A stretch of 64,000 nucleotides of DNA from VAZQ01 sp963763365 (GCA_963763365.1 CAVXOE010000004.1:1-64000); one strand, 5' to 3'; positions 1 to 9,098 are shown, counted from the stretch's first letter. Numbers and translations: made by a program. The notes: a model not told the origin generated them from the sequence alone.

Positions 1-1
1 C

Positions 2-742
2 ATCCTGACCGGTGGTGCCAAGGGCATCGGCCGGCACTATTCGCACGCGCTCGCCGACGAAGGCGCGCGCGTGGTGATCGCCGACATTGCAGATGGCACG
101 GACCTCGTCGAGGAGATCGGCGCCCGCCACGGCGTCAATTCGGTGATGAGCACGATCGCCGACGTGAGCGACGAGGCGTCCGTGAAGTCGCTGATCGCGC
201 AGACCATGGAGCGCTTCGGCAAGATCGACGTGCTGGTCAACAATGCCGCGCTGTTCGCGCCGCTGCCGGAACAGAAGTGCACCGACATCGACGTCGAGAC
301 CTGGGACAAGGTGATGGCGGTCAATTTGCGCGGGCCGTTCCTGATGGTGAAGCACGCGGCGCCGCACATGATTGCGCAGGGCTACGGCAAGATCATCAAT
401 ATCGGCTCCGGCACGGCGCTGCGCGGCATCCCGTGGTTCCTGCACTACGTCACGTCGAAGGGCGGCATCACCGGCATGACGCGGGCGCTGGCGCGTGAAT
501 TGGGCGAGCACGGCATCCGCGTCAACACGCTGGCGCCGGGCTTCACGCTGAGCGAGACCGTGATGCGCGAGAACCCGGGCCACGTGGCGACCGCGCGTGA
601 CCGGGCGATCCAGTCGCGCTCGCTCCGGCGCGACGAGCAGCCGCAAGACCTTTTGGGAGCGTTGATTTTCCTCGCCTCCGCCGACAGCGACTTCGTCACC
701 GGACAGACCATCGCGGTCGATGGCGGGAATGTGAATACCTGA
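2..742 (+). CDS. SDR family oxidoreductase (5' end outside window)
   Basis: Short-chain dehydrogenase/reductase, probably NAD(P)-dependent and cytoplasmic. The reading frame is open from the first base, so the true start lies upstream; 246 residues are visible and only a few N-terminal residues should be missing. Seen directly: the glycine-rich cofactor motif TGGAKGIG at the very start, the NNAA motif (LVNNAALF), a GSG segment carrying the likely catalytic Ser, the YVTSK catalytic Tyr/Lys pair, and the usual C-terminal GQTIAVDGG. The substrate cannot be read from the sequence. It lies upstream of a gentisate dioxygenase-like gene and a maleylacetate reductase on the same strand, so a role in an aromatic or ring-diol catabolic route is plausible (inference). 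Confidence 0.88.
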   Translation: MLTGGAKGIGRHYSHALADEGARVVIADIADGTDLVEEIGARHGVNSVMSTIADVSDEASVKSLIAQTMERFGKIDVLVNNAALFAPLPEQKCTDIDVETWDKVMAVNLRGPFLMVKHAAPHMIAQGYGKIINIGSGTALRGIPWFLHYVTSKGGITGMTRALARELGEHGIRVNTLAPGFTLSETVMRENPGHVATARDRAIQSRSLRRDEQPQDLLGALIFLASADSDFVTGQTIAVDGGNVNT

Positions 743-858
743 CGGTCGAGACGCTTCTCCCCAGGGTTCCCGGGGAGATAGTTTCATTATATACTAATTT
801 CCTGATTTGGATTATTCTAACCTGGAAACGTCCAGACCCGGCCCAAAAGGAGAGCGCG

Positions 859-1923
859 ATGGCAACCGCGACCGCAACCAAACCCGGCCCCAAGCACAAT
901 CTGGAGGCGATGCGCGAGGAATACTACGAGCGCATTTCCGAGCACGATATGACCCCGCTCTGGAAGGTGATGAGCAGTGTCGTCACCAAGGAGCCGGTGA
1001 CGCGTTGCCAGCCCACGATCTGGCACTACGACGACATCAAGCGGCTGGTGATGGAATCGGGCGGGCTGATCACCGCCGAAGAGGCCGAGCGGCGGGTCCT
1101 GATTCTCGAAAATCCCGGCATGCGGGGCGAATCGAAGGCCACAAACACGCTGTTTGCCGGGGTGCAGATGATCCTGCCGGGCGAGGTCGCGCCCGCCCAC
1201 CAGCATGTGTCGTCGGCGATCCGCTTCGTGCTCGACGGCGAGGGCGCCTACACGGCGGTCGAGGGCGAGAAATCCTTCATGGCGCCGGGCGATTTCGTCA
1301 TCACGGCGAACTGGGCCCCGCACGACCACGGCAATACGTCGGACAAGCCGATGCTGTGGCTCGACGTGCTCGATTTCCCGCAGGTAAACTTCTTCGAGAC
1401 CTCGTTCGCTGGCCACTTCGAAAGCGCGACGCAGTCGACCAACCGCGCGGACGGCGATTCGCTCGCCTTCTACGGCTCAGGCGTGCTGCCGGATGGTGCG
1501 CCGGCACGCATGAACCGCAGCCCGATCATCAACTACACCTACGCGCGCACGCGTCCGATCATCGAGCGCATGATGAAGGCCGGCGACATCGACAAATGTC
1601 ACGGCGCGCGCGTGCACTACGTCAACCCGATCAACGGCGGACCGGTGCTGCCGACCATGGGCGCCGGCCTCGCGATGCTTCCGAAAGGCTTCAAGGGCGA
1701 GAAATATCGCGCCACCGACGGCACGATTCTCGTGTGCGTCGAGGGCCAGGGCACCACGACGATCGGCGACAAGGTGTTGGACTGGGGCCCGAACGACGTG
1801 TTCGTCGTGCCGCCGTGGAAGCACTACGCGCACACCGCCAGCAAGGAGTCGGTGCTGTTCTCGATTTCCGATCGCCCGGCGCAGGAAGCGCTCGGCATCT
1901 GGCGCGAGGACGCTCGCGCCTGA
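859..1923 (+). CDS. Gentisate 1,2-dioxygenase-like bicupin protein
   Basis: 354 residues, the usual size of gentisate 1,2-dioxygenases, which use Fe(II) to open gentisate to maleylpyruvate in the cytoplasm. The first cupin carries the metal motif H114-x-H116 (PAHQHVSSA) and a candidate third ligand near H155-H157 (APHDHGN). A second cupin lies at about residues 280-335 (GTILVCVEGQGTTTIGD, then PPWKHYAHT). The start has a strong ribosome site (aaaaggag) 7-8 bases upstream. The preceding 110 bases are AT-rich and could hold a promoter. Related salicylate and 1-hydroxy-2-naphthoate ring-cleaving dioxygenases share this fold, so substrate choice is not certain. The next gene encodes a maleylacetate reductase, which does not act on maleylpyruvate, so the two genes may serve different branches. 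Confidence 0.85.
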   Translation: MATATATKPGPKHNLEAMREEYYERISEHDMTPLWKVMSSVVTKEPVTRCQPTIWHYDDIKRLVMESGGLITAEEAERRVLILENPGMRGESKATNTLFAGVQMILPGEVAPAHQHVSSAIRFVLDGEGAYTAVEGEKSFMAPGDFVITANWAPHDHGNTSDKPMLWLDVLDFPQVNFFETSFAGHFESATQSTNRADGDSLAFYGSGVLPDGAPARMNRSPIINYTYARTRPIIERMMKAGDIDKCHGARVHYVNPINGGPVLPTMGAGLAMLPKGFKGEKYRATDGTILVCVEGQGTTTIGDKVLDWGPNDVFVVPPWKHYAHTASKESVLFSISDRPAQEALGIWREDARA

Positions 1924-1949
1924 TTCGTCTTGCTCGCGGCATGCATGCC

Positions 1950-1979
1950 GACAACGCCCGCACGTCTGCGGGCGTTGTC
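1950..1979 (+). terminator. Strong hairpin after the gentisate dioxygenase gene
   Basis: A perfect 13-bp inverted repeat (GACAACGCCCGCA with its complement) around a 4-base loop begins 26 bases after the stop codon. There is no clear T-tract, so it is either a weak intrinsic terminator or an RNA-stabilising 3' hairpin. Confidence 0.55.
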
Positions 1980-2045
1980 ATATGCGAGGCCTGACGTAAA
2001 CTCGGGTGAGCGTGACAAACGCGCGCTCCGGTCGAGATTGCCACC

Positions 2046-3086
2046 GTGACAAGCGAATTCACGCATGATGTTCCGTCGCAGCGCGTCGTCTTCGCGCCCG
2101 GCGCCGTTGCGCGCGTGCCGGAAGAGGCCGCGCGGCTTGGCTTGTCGCGGGTCCTGGTGATTGCGACGCCGGGAAGCGGCGCGCGGTTGGGCGAACGGTT
2201 GACCGGCCTTCTCGGCACGCGCGCGGCCGGGCTGCATGCGCACGCGGTGGTGCATGTTCCCAAGGCCGTCGCGGACGCCGGAGTGGCGGCTGTCCGTGAC
2301 GCCAAGGCCGACGGCGTCATCGCGGCCGGCGGCGGTGCGGCGATCGGCCTGGCCAAGATCGTCGCGCGCGACCTCGAACTGCCGGTGCTTGCAGTGCCGA
2401 CCACCTACTCGGGCTCGGAAGCAACCCCGATCTGGGGCGTGAGCGATGGCGAACGCAAGTTCACCGGCAAGGACGCGAAGGTCCTGCCGCGCACCATCGT
2501 CTACGACCCCGACCTCACGCTCGCGTTGCCGCCGAAGGTGAGCGCCGCCAGCGGCATGAATGCGCTCGCCCATTGCGTCGAGGGGCTGTGGGTGGCGGAC
2601 CGCACGCCCTATCTCGAAGCACTCGCGACCGACGCGGCGCGGCGTTTTGCTGTCAACCTGCCGCGCGTGGTCGCCGACGGGAACGATCGTGCAGCGCGCG
2701 GCGAATGCCTGGTGGCGGCGTGGCTCGCCGGCGTCGTGCTCGCGCCGGGCACCGCGTTGCAACACAAGCTCGCCCATGTGCTGGGCGGGCTTGGACTGCC
2801 GCACGGCGAGAGCCACGCGATCATCCTGCCGCATGTCACGCGCTTCAATCTCGCGGCGGCGCCGCAGGCGCGTGCGCGGCTTGCGGCGGCACTCGACGCG
2901 GACGATCCGGCGGACAAGCTGGCGGGGATGCTCGCGGCATTCCCGATCCCGCATCGCCTGCGCGACATCGGTTTCGATCGCGGCAAGATCGAATTCGTCG
3001 CGAGCGAAATGGCAAAGCTCGCGATCAGCGTCCCGCGTACGGTCTCGGGCGCCGACATGCGCGAGCTTCTCGCCGCCGCGTATTAG
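2046..3086 (+). CDS. Maleylacetate reductase (iron-containing alcohol dehydrogenase superfamily)
   Basis: 346 residues, typical for maleylacetate reductase, which reduces maleylacetate to 3-oxoadipate with NAD(P)H at the end of hydroxyquinol and chlorocatechol routes. Seen: Rossmann-type cofactor stretch GGGAAIGLAKI near residue 95, PTTYSGSEATPIWGV, and the group-III metal/active-site region with NALAHCVEGLW, HKLAHVLGG and PHGESHAIILPHV. This combination is more characteristic of maleylacetate reductases than of ordinary Fe-alcohol dehydrogenases. It starts about 120 bases after the preceding cupin gene, beyond a hairpin, so it may have its own promoter. No hydroxyquinol dioxygenase is visible in the window; the partner could lie upstream. 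Confidence 0.85.
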   Translation: MTSEFTHDVPSQRVVFAPGAVARVPEEAARLGLSRVLVIATPGSGARLGERLTGLLGTRAAGLHAHAVVHVPKAVADAGVAAVRDAKADGVIAAGGGAAIGLAKIVARDLELPVLAVPTTYSGSEATPIWGVSDGERKFTGKDAKVLPRTIVYDPDLTLALPPKVSAASGMNALAHCVEGLWVADRTPYLEALATDAARRFAVNLPRVVADGNDRAARGECLVAAWLAGVVLAPGTALQHKLAHVLGGLGLPHGESHAIILPHVTRFNLAAAPQARARLAAALDADDPADKLAGMLAAFPIPHRLRDIGFDRGKIEFVASEMAKLAISVPRTVSGADMRELLAAAY

Positions 3087-3116
3087 AGTCTTAGTCTCGC
3101 GCCACATACTCGGGTC

Positions 3117-3193
3117 ATTCCCGCGCAAGCGGGAATCCAGCTTTTCCGATATCGCCTGGAGCACCAAAGCCTGGGTCCCCGCTTTCGCGGGGA
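3117..3193. repeat. Pair of REP-like palindromes
   Basis: Two short palindromes sit in the gap between convergent genes: ATTCCCGC-GCAA-GCGGGAAT at 3117-3136 and TCCCCGC-TTTC-GCGGGGA at 3176-3193. They belong to the same style of element seen again at 22171-22245. Such dispersed palindromes are common in Bradyrhizobium-like genomes and could also act as a bidirectional terminator here. Confidence 0.7.
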
Positions 3194-3228
3194 CGACCGG
3201 AGAGAGAGCAATTCGGATTGAACCGTCT

Positions 3229-4260
3229 TCACGACAGCTCGCGGCGGACGATCGCCGCGCCGGCGCTCAGAGCTGCGAGCTTTCCGAACGCAATGTCGCG
3301 CGGCAGATACTTCATCCCGCAATCCGGCGCCGGAACCAGCCGCTCGGCGGCAATATATTTCAAACCGCCGCGGATACGATCCGCCACCTGCTCCGGAGTC
3401 TCGACTACCGGGTCCTTGAGATCGATCACGCCCAGCATGATCGTCTTGTGGGCAAGATCGGAAAGGACGCCGAGGTCGAGCTTCGGCTGCGCGGCCTCGA
3501 TCGAGATCTGCTGAACCGCGCTGTCGGCCAACTGCGGAAGGAACGAATAGCCGGCAGGCTTTTGCCCGTGCACGACGGCGGCATAGCCGAAGCAAAGATG
3601 CACGACGGTCGGCACCGTAAGCCCCGACAACGCCCGATCGATCGCCCTGACTGCAATGCGCTTGGCGGCGTCCGGGTCGTTGCGCAGCCAGGGCTCGTCG
3701 AGCTGGATCACGTCGGCGCCGGCGGCTTGCAAGTCGTGCGCTTCCGCGTTCACCGCCGCGGCGAAATCCATGATCATCTCGTCGGCGTCGCTGTAGAATT
3801 CGTTCTTGGCCTGCTGCGCCATCGTGAAAGGTCCGGGCAGCGTGATCTTTGCCTTGCGGGTGGTGTTGCGCCGCAGGAACGCCATGTCGCCGACCTCGAC
3901 CGGCGTTTTACGGCGGACCGGTCCTACGACGCGCGGCACCTCGACGGTGCGGCCGGTCCGGTTGGTGATGCGCGCGGGCGTGTCATTGTCGATGCCGTCG
4001 AGCGCGGTGGCGAAACGGTTGGAATAGCTCTCCCGGCGCATCTCGCCGTCGGTGATGATGTCGATGCCGGCGCGTTCCATGTCGCGGATCGCCAGCAAGG
4101 TGGCGTCGTCCTGCGCCTGCGCCAGGTACGGCTCGGCGACACGCCACAACTTGTGCAGGCGCACACGCGGAACGTTGTCCTTGAGCATGGCGCGATCCAC
4201 CAGCCAGTCTGGCTGTGGGTAGCTGCCCACGACAGTCGTCGGCAACAGATGTTCGGCCAT
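3229..4260 (-). CDS. Cobalamin-independent methionine synthase (MetE) C-terminal-like protein
   Basis: 343 residues, corresponding only to the C-terminal catalytic barrel of MetE (full MetE is about 750). Candidate zinc ligands are visible as H221-x-C223 (VVHLCFGY) and C314 (APDCGMKY), with IQLDEPWL near residue 186, a MetE substrate-site motif. Stand-alone versions occur in many Hyphomicrobiales, often in catabolic loci, and their methyl donor is usually unknown. It is divergent from the Bug receptor gene; the 118-base gap holds a nested palindrome. Whether it makes methionine or demethylates another compound cannot be decided from sequence. Confidence 0.82.
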   Translation of the reverse strand: MAEHLLPTTVVGSYPQPDWLVDRAMLKDNVPRVRLHKLWRVAEPYLAQAQDDATLLAIRDMERAGIDIITDGEMRRESYSNRFATALDGIDNDTPARITNRTGRTVEVPRVVGPVRRKTPVEVGDMAFLRRNTTRKAKITLPGPFTMAQQAKNEFYSDADEMIMDFAAAVNAEAHDLQAAGADVIQLDEPWLRNDPDAAKRIAVRAIDRALSGLTVPTVVHLCFGYAAVVHGQKPAGYSFLPQLADSAVQQISIEAAQPKLDLGVLSDLAHKTIMLGVIDLKDPVVETPEQVADRIRGGLKYIAAERLVPAPDCGMKYLPRDIAFGKLAALSAGAAIVRRELS

Positions 4261-4312
4261 GCGGACGCTCTCCCCTTCGATCGGTGCGGCAATAAGGCTT
4301 TGACCGCTCGCG

Positions 4313-4338
4313 GAGCATCAAGCATGCTTTCGATGCTC
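4313..4338. promoter_or_regulatory. Nested palindrome in a divergent promoter region
   Basis: GAGCATC and its complement GATGCTC flank the perfect inner palindrome AAGCATGCTT, in the gap between the MetE-like gene and the Bug receptor gene. The two-fold symmetry and divergent position suit a regulator operator; it could also simply form a hairpin. Confidence 0.35.
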
Positions 4339-4378
4339 AAGACACCATGAGCCAAAAAAGATTTTCGGGAGGTCCCTC

Positions 4379-5392
4379 ATGCCCACGCGACGGGAATTCA
4401 TCAACACCTTTGCCGGCGCGGCCGGACTTGCGGGATTCGGTTCTGCGGGCTTCGGTTCGTGGCCTGCGCTCGCGCAGGGTACGGTTGACGGCTGGCCGTC
4501 GCGCAGCGTGCGCGTCATCTCGCCGACCGGGACGGGCGGGCCGGGCCAGAATTTCCGTTTCTATGCCGACCAGTTGAAGGACAAGTTTGGGCAGAGCTTC
4601 GTCCTGGAGAATATGCCGGGTGGCTCGGGTGCCATCGGCTGCATGACGGTCGCGCGCGCGGCGCCGGATGGGCTCACGCTGCTGCTCGCGTCCAACAGCC
4701 ACATCGTGCTGGCGCCGCTGGTGCTGACGAATTCGCCGGTCAACGTGAAGAAGGATTTTGCACCGATCGCGCTGATGTTCACGTTTCCGTTCCTTCTGCT
4801 GGTCCATGCGGGGCTGCCGGTGCGGACGCTTCCGGAGCTTGTCGCTTACGCCAAGGCCCGGCCGCGGGAGCTCAACTTCGGTTCGCCGGGCGTCGGCACC
4901 GGCGGGCATCTGGTGACCGAGCTCCTGGTCAAGCGCACCGGGATCGACGCCGTGCATGTGCCCTATCAGGCGACGACGCAGCAGATGCTGGCGGCGGCTG
5001 CCGGTACGTTGCAGTTCACCTTCGACACGGTCGGCAATGCCCGCGGCATGGTCGATGCCGGCAAGGTCATCCCGCTCGCCGTCACCGGGCCGCGCCGCGC
5101 AACCGCCGCGCCCGACGTGCCGACCTTCAAGGAGCTTGGTTACGACGGCTTCGACGAACTGTTCGTCGCCAATGGGCTTCTGGCGCCGGCCGGCACGCCC
5201 GCCTCGATGATCAAGGCGCTCAACAGCGAGATGGTCCGCATGAACGCGAGCGGCACGATCCGCGAGCGGCTGATCCAGGCATCCTACGAGCCCGGCACGA
5301 TCTCGCCCGAGGAATACGGCGCGATGATCGATCGCGAGATCAAGCTCTGGGGCGATGTCGTCCAGGAGACCGGCGTGCGCATCAAAGCCTAG
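4379..5392 (+). CDS. Bug/TctC-family periplasmic substrate-binding protein
   Basis: 337 residues. The N-terminus (MPTRREFINTFAGAAGLAGF) has an RR-x-F-I core and hydrophobic stretch like a Tat signal, followed by the Bug-family opening RVISPTGTGGPGQNF. Bug proteins bind carboxylates such as tricarboxylates, phthalate or nicotinate in the periplasm. They deliver them to TctAB permeases or act as sensors. No tctA or tctB gene is present in the window, so it is an orphan receptor, which is common for this family. The start is supported by the ribosome site gggaggt 7 bases upstream. It lies 17 bases before the VOC dioxygenase gene, so the two are probably co-transcribed and the ligand may be a ring compound or its cleavage product. 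Confidence 0.88.
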   Translation: MPTRREFINTFAGAAGLAGFGSAGFGSWPALAQGTVDGWPSRSVRVISPTGTGGPGQNFRFYADQLKDKFGQSFVLENMPGGSGAIGCMTVARAAPDGLTLLLASNSHIVLAPLVLTNSPVNVKKDFAPIALMFTFPFLLLVHAGLPVRTLPELVAYAKARPRELNFGSPGVGTGGHLVTELLVKRTGIDAVHVPYQATTQQMLAAAAGTLQFTFDTVGNARGMVDAGKVIPLAVTGPRRATAAPDVPTFKELGYDGFDELFVANGLLAPAGTPASMIKALNSEMVRMNASGTIRERLIQASYEPGTISPEEYGAMIDREIKLWGDVVQETGVRIKA

Positions 5393-5409
5393 CAATTGGA
5401 GATGTTGCC

Positions 5410-6432
5410 TTGACGATTCCGCAGACCAACTTCAATCCGCCGTTCAATATTACGCGTGCAAGCCACCTCGTGTTCACGGCGCGCGATCTGGCGGCGAGCC
5501 GCGACTTCTATGTCGAGGTCATGGGCCTGATCGTGAGCGACGAGGACGCCGGCACGATCTGGCTGCGCGGCGTCGAGGAACGCTGCCATCACAGCCTCAC
5601 GCTCAAGCATACGACCGGCATCCCGCTGTGCGAGCGGATCGGCTTCCGTGTGTTCATGGATGAGGACCTCGACCGGGCCAAGGCGCATTTCGATCGCATC
5701 GGCATTGCGTCGGCGTTCGTCGAGGTGCCGTTTCAGGGCCGCACGCTGCACTTCATCGACCCCGCCGGTACTCCGGTCGAACTGGTCGCCACGATGAAGA
5801 CCGAGCCGCGCATGCACACCAAGATCCACATGCATCGTGGCGCCGGCGCGCTGCGGATGGATCACTATCAGGTGCTGGTGCCGGACGTGATCGAGGCCGC
5901 GAAGTTCTACATGGACCTCGGCTTCCGGATTTCCGATTACCTCTACGTCGAGGCGGCCGACCGCGTCGTCGGGACGTTCCTGCATCGCAAGGACAATCCC
6001 TGGGACATCGTCCTGCTGACGCGATCCGGTCCGCGCTTCCATCACGGCGGCTATGTCGTCGAGCAGGTCGAGGACATCATCCGCGCCTGCGACGTGGCCG
6101 GCAATCTCGGCTTTGCCGACCGCATCGAGCATGGCCCCGGGCGGCACGGACATCAGCACTCGTATTACCTCTATGTGCGCGATCCCGACGGCCATCGTAC
6201 CGAACTGCTGCTGCCCGGCATCCAGATCATCGATATCGACGACGAACCCGTGCGCTGCGTGGTCAAGCCGAATTCGAACTCGAACCTGTGGGGCCTGCCG
6301 GCGCCGCGCAGCTGGGTCGAGGAGGCGACGAATTTCGCCGGCGTCGAGGTCAGGCGCCCGCCGGTCGAGGGCGAACCGATGACCGCCGAGAAATACCTGG
6401 CCGCGCGCAAGCCCGACGCGGTGGCCTCGTAA
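5410..6432 (+). CDS. Extradiol dioxygenase-like VOC protein
   Basis: 340 residues with two vicinal-oxygen-chelate domains, the layout of type I extradiol (meta-cleavage) dioxygenases such as homoprotocatechuate 2,3-dioxygenase. The second domain holds the expected Fe(II) ligands: H152 (RMDHYQVLV), one of H211/H212 (RFHHGGY) and E265 (HRTELLLPG). The candidate acid/base His region HGHQHSYYLY is near residue 247. The first domain is degenerate, as is usual. It directly follows the Bug receptor gene, so uptake and ring cleavage may be coupled. The substrate (a catechol or hydroxylated arylacetate) is inferred only from family resemblance. Confidence 0.82.
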   Translation: MTIPQTNFNPPFNITRASHLVFTARDLAASRDFYVEVMGLIVSDEDAGTIWLRGVEERCHHSLTLKHTTGIPLCERIGFRVFMDEDLDRAKAHFDRIGIASAFVEVPFQGRTLHFIDPAGTPVELVATMKTEPRMHTKIHMHRGAGALRMDHYQVLVPDVIEAAKFYMDLGFRISDYLYVEAADRVVGTFLHRKDNPWDIVLLTRSGPRFHHGGYVVEQVEDIIRACDVAGNLGFADRIEHGPGRHGHQHSYYLYVRDPDGHRTELLLPGIQIIDIDDEPVRCVVKPNSNSNLWGLPAPRSWVEEATNFAGVEVRRPPVEGEPMTAEKYLAARKPDAVAS

Positions 6433-6435
6433 CGG

Positions 6436-7379
6436 TCAGCGCGGCGGGTCGACGCGGAAACCCTCGCCCGCTTCCAGCGCGATGCGGCCGTCGGCCACCG
6501 CCTGCGCCCAGCGCGCACTGCGCGCCAGCCCGCCGAACGAAAAGAAATGCGGCGTGATCTCGCCGGTCTGGCCGTTGGCGCGCGCCTGCGCGAGCGCGCG
6601 CACCAGCGCGTCCGGCGCCGACATGGCGAAGAGCTGCCGCACCAGCCCGGCCTGCCGGGCGAGCCCCTGCGCGGAGGCGCGCACGCCGCAGCGCTGCGCA
6701 TAGCGCAGCAAGCTCGGCAGATTGGTCGGGCCGGCAAGCCCGACCCGCACCGGATGTTCCAGGCCGAAATCGCGCAGGCGCCGGACCCAGGCGAGGATCG
6801 CCTGCGGCGTCGAAGCAGAACTGGGTCACGATGTGGACGGCGATGCCGATCGCTTCGGCGGCGGCGATCTTGTCGGCGAGCGCGCGGTCGAGATCCTGCT
6901 GCGCGATGCGCGGATGGCCGTCCGGATAGCCGGCGATGCCGATCTCGGCGATGCCGTGGCGCCGCAGCAGCCCGCCGTCGATCACCTCGACGGCGCCGCG
7001 GAAGTCTCCGGCCGGCTGATCGCGGTCGCCGGCGATCACCAGGAGGCTGCGCACCTGGGCATCGCCGCAGGCGCGGGCGAGAAATTCCTCAAGCTGGCGC
7101 CTGTCGGCGAAGTTGCGCACCGCCAGATGCGGCACCGGCTCGAACCCGGCGGCCCGCAGCCGGACCGCCGCTTCGATCAACTCCTCCATCGGCCGCGTCG
7201 GAACGGCGCTGACATAGACCTTCGTGCCCGGGCTTGCGATCCCGGCCAGTTCCGCAACGTCGGCGTCCGACGGCCGCGTCGCCTCGAGCGTGAAGCCGCG
7301 CGTGAAATCGACGATCGACGCGATTTCGTCGGCGTGACCAACTGTTTGAAGTTTGTTGCGCGACGGAAGCGTTCGTCAT
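6436..7379 (-). pseudogene. Methylenetetrahydrofolate reductase-like gene with two frame breaks
   Basis: Read across three frames this gives a MetF-like TIM-barrel protein of about 310 residues: MTNASVAQQTSNSW, a break near 7334, HADEIASIVDFTRGFTLEATR through PMEELIEAAVRLRAAGF and HIVTQFCFDA, a second break near 6814, then LAWVRRLRDFGLEHPVRVGL to the stop. The family reduces methylene-tetrahydrofolate with NAD(P)H through FAD; the TRPSDADV and QFCFDA blocks are typical. Each break is repaired by one base. Codon use stays normal and all blocks are conserved, so a sequencing or assembly indel is at least as likely as true decay. It is convergent with the VOC gene (3-base gap). Confidence 0.7.
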
Positions 7380-7396
7380 CCCACGCACTCGGTCTG

Positions 7397-7506
7397 CTCC
7401 CTCCCCCCTTGTGGGGGAGGGTTGGGGAGGGGGGTCGTGCGTATGGCTCGGGCGGTGCTGCGCAACGGACCCCCACCCCTGACCCCTCCCCACAAGGGGG
7501 AGGGAG
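7397..7506. repeat. Long imperfect inverted repeat, C/G-tract type
   Basis: Two arms of about 40 bases (7397-7436 and 7468-7506) are near reverse complements and are made of CTCCCTCCCCC, a short TTGTGGGG turn and a GGGAGGGG tract. A similar element lies at 34150-34258. It separates the MetF-like gene from the methyltransferase gene. This looks like a dispersed non-coding repeat family. Confidence 0.7.
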
Positions 7507-7552
7507 CGGAGAGAACCCGGCCTTTCTCAAGCAAAGCAAGCTCGGACGAATG

Positions 7553-8977
7553 TTACTCGCGCCGTCGCGAGATCACGTACGACTCGTCGTAGAACCACAG
7601 CCCGCCGTGCTCGCGCAGCACCTCGCGCGTGGCTTCGAGATAGCTGCGGTCGGAGACCACGCCGGCGAGGCGGTCGTCCTCGACCTGCGCCACGTAGATC
7701 GCCGCGTTCCAGGCCGCGAACAGCGTCGAGGTGCCGATCGAGGCCTCGGAGATTTCGGTCGGCAGCGTGTGCATGTCGTAGCGGAACAGCGAGCGGTTAT
7801 CGGCGTAGGCGTTGAAGTTGAGGTCGCGGCCCGCCGGACCCAACTCATGCTTCACCACCTTCATGATCTGGTGGCGGTCGTGGACGAACGGGTTATCGTC
7901 GGGCCAGACCTTCTGGATGATCTCCATGCCGGGATCGTGGCCGTGCGAATGGATGGCGATCAGGCGGCCGCCCGGCCCGAGCGCCTTGGCGAGCGGCGCG
8001 ATCACGCGCTTCGCCTTGAAGTCGAGCGAGGCGCGCGCGCGATAGGGCTGCGAGGCGATGACCAGGTCGTAGTTGGCCATCGTGCCGCCCGGCCTCGGGA
8101 TGATCGGGTCGAGCAGGAACTTGTGGTCCTCGCGATAGAGCACCAGCACGACCGGCCGCTCGTAGACCGGGTTGCCGGTCTTCGGCGACACGCCGGCGCG
8201 CCAGTTCTGCGACAGGAACGGCTCGAGATCGGTGATCTGCTGCTCGAAGCGATAGGCCGAATTGCCGGCGAGCGGCACCTCGTGCCACACCATGCTCGAT
8301 GCCGCCGAGAGCGACTTCACCGCGAGCCAGGGCGCATCCGCGTAGGCGAGATTGGTGAGCACCAGCACGGTCGCCGGATGCTCGAAGAAGCGGTCCGACA
8401 TCTTCTGCATGGTGATGCGGACGTCCTCGAGGCTGATCTCCTTGCCGACCACGTAGAACGGCGTGTGCGGATAGCGCTCGTGCATCGCGCGCATCACGCG
8501 GATCAGCACCGTGCCGTCGCCGACGCCGGCGTCGAACAGACGCAGCGCCGGCGGGCGCGGGTGGATGTTGGCAAGCTCGAGCCCGACGCGGCTCGCGACC
8601 ACCCACTTTTCGCTGCAGGTGTTCACGAACAGCAGATACTTCTGCCGGTTGTCGAAGAAGCGGAAATTGTGCTGCGGGTCGCGCACTCCGGCGGGCACTG
8701 CGGGAGCCAAGGGAGCAATGACGGGAGCGGATGGTTCCACCGGGCGATTCTCTCTCGCGCGTTCGATGATGGCGGGGCGGGCCGTGAAGGCCGCGGTCCG
8801 GTTGCTGTCCATGAAGGCGCGGATGCGGTCGAGCGTCTCGGTGGTGATGCGACCGCCGTTGCGCAGCCGCGACGCGAGCTTGCCGTCGTTGACGGCGCGC
8901 CGTCCGAAGGTCGATTCCGCCAGCCCGGTTTGGCGGCAGTAATCCGCGATTTCGGTCAGCAGTTCCTGGGCGTTCAT
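7553..8977 (-). CDS. SAM-dependent methyltransferase-like protein with N-terminal helix-turn-helix-like segment
   Basis: 474 residues. The N-terminus (ELLTEIADYCRQTGLAESTF, then GRRAVNDGKLASRLRNGGRI to about residue 60) resembles a small helix-turn-helix/XRE-type segment. The central part has a class I methyltransferase motif I, LRLFDAGVGDGTVLIRVM, near residue 145, followed by HTPFYVVGKEIS and the later GPGGRLIAIHSHGHDPG. The start at 8977 is preferred because conserved-looking protein begins there; an in-frame extension to 9070 is Arg/Ser-rich and unlike coding sequence. The substrate is unknown. The upstream gap holds two palindromes that could serve autoregulation (inference). Confidence 0.75.
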   Translation of the reverse strand: MNAQELLTEIADYCRQTGLAESTFGRRAVNDGKLASRLRNGGRITTETLDRIRAFMDSNRTAAFTARPAIIERARENRPVEPSAPVIAPLAPAVPAGVRDPQHNFRFFDNRQKYLLFVNTCSEKWVVASRVGLELANIHPRPPALRLFDAGVGDGTVLIRVMRAMHERYPHTPFYVVGKEISLEDVRITMQKMSDRFFEHPATVLVLTNLAYADAPWLAVKSLSAASSMVWHEVPLAGNSAYRFEQQITDLEPFLSQNWRAGVSPKTGNPVYERPVVLVLYREDHKFLLDPIIPRPGGTMANYDLVIASQPYRARASLDFKAKRVIAPLAKALGPGGRLIAIHSHGHDPGMEIIQKVWPDDNPFVHDRHQIMKVVKHELGPAGRDLNFNAYADNRSLFRYDMHTLPTEISEASIGTSTLFAAWNAAIYVAQVEDDRLAGVVSDRSYLEATREVLREHGGLWFYDESYVISRRRE

Positions 8978-9098
8978 GGCCGACGCCTTGCCTTGGGGTT
9001 GTTCACTCCGGTCCCGCGCGCGCGTTCTTGATCTGGACGGCTTCTGAAGGGACCGATGCCAGCGAACCAAGCACCATGTTCTGCGTCAACCACAAAAC

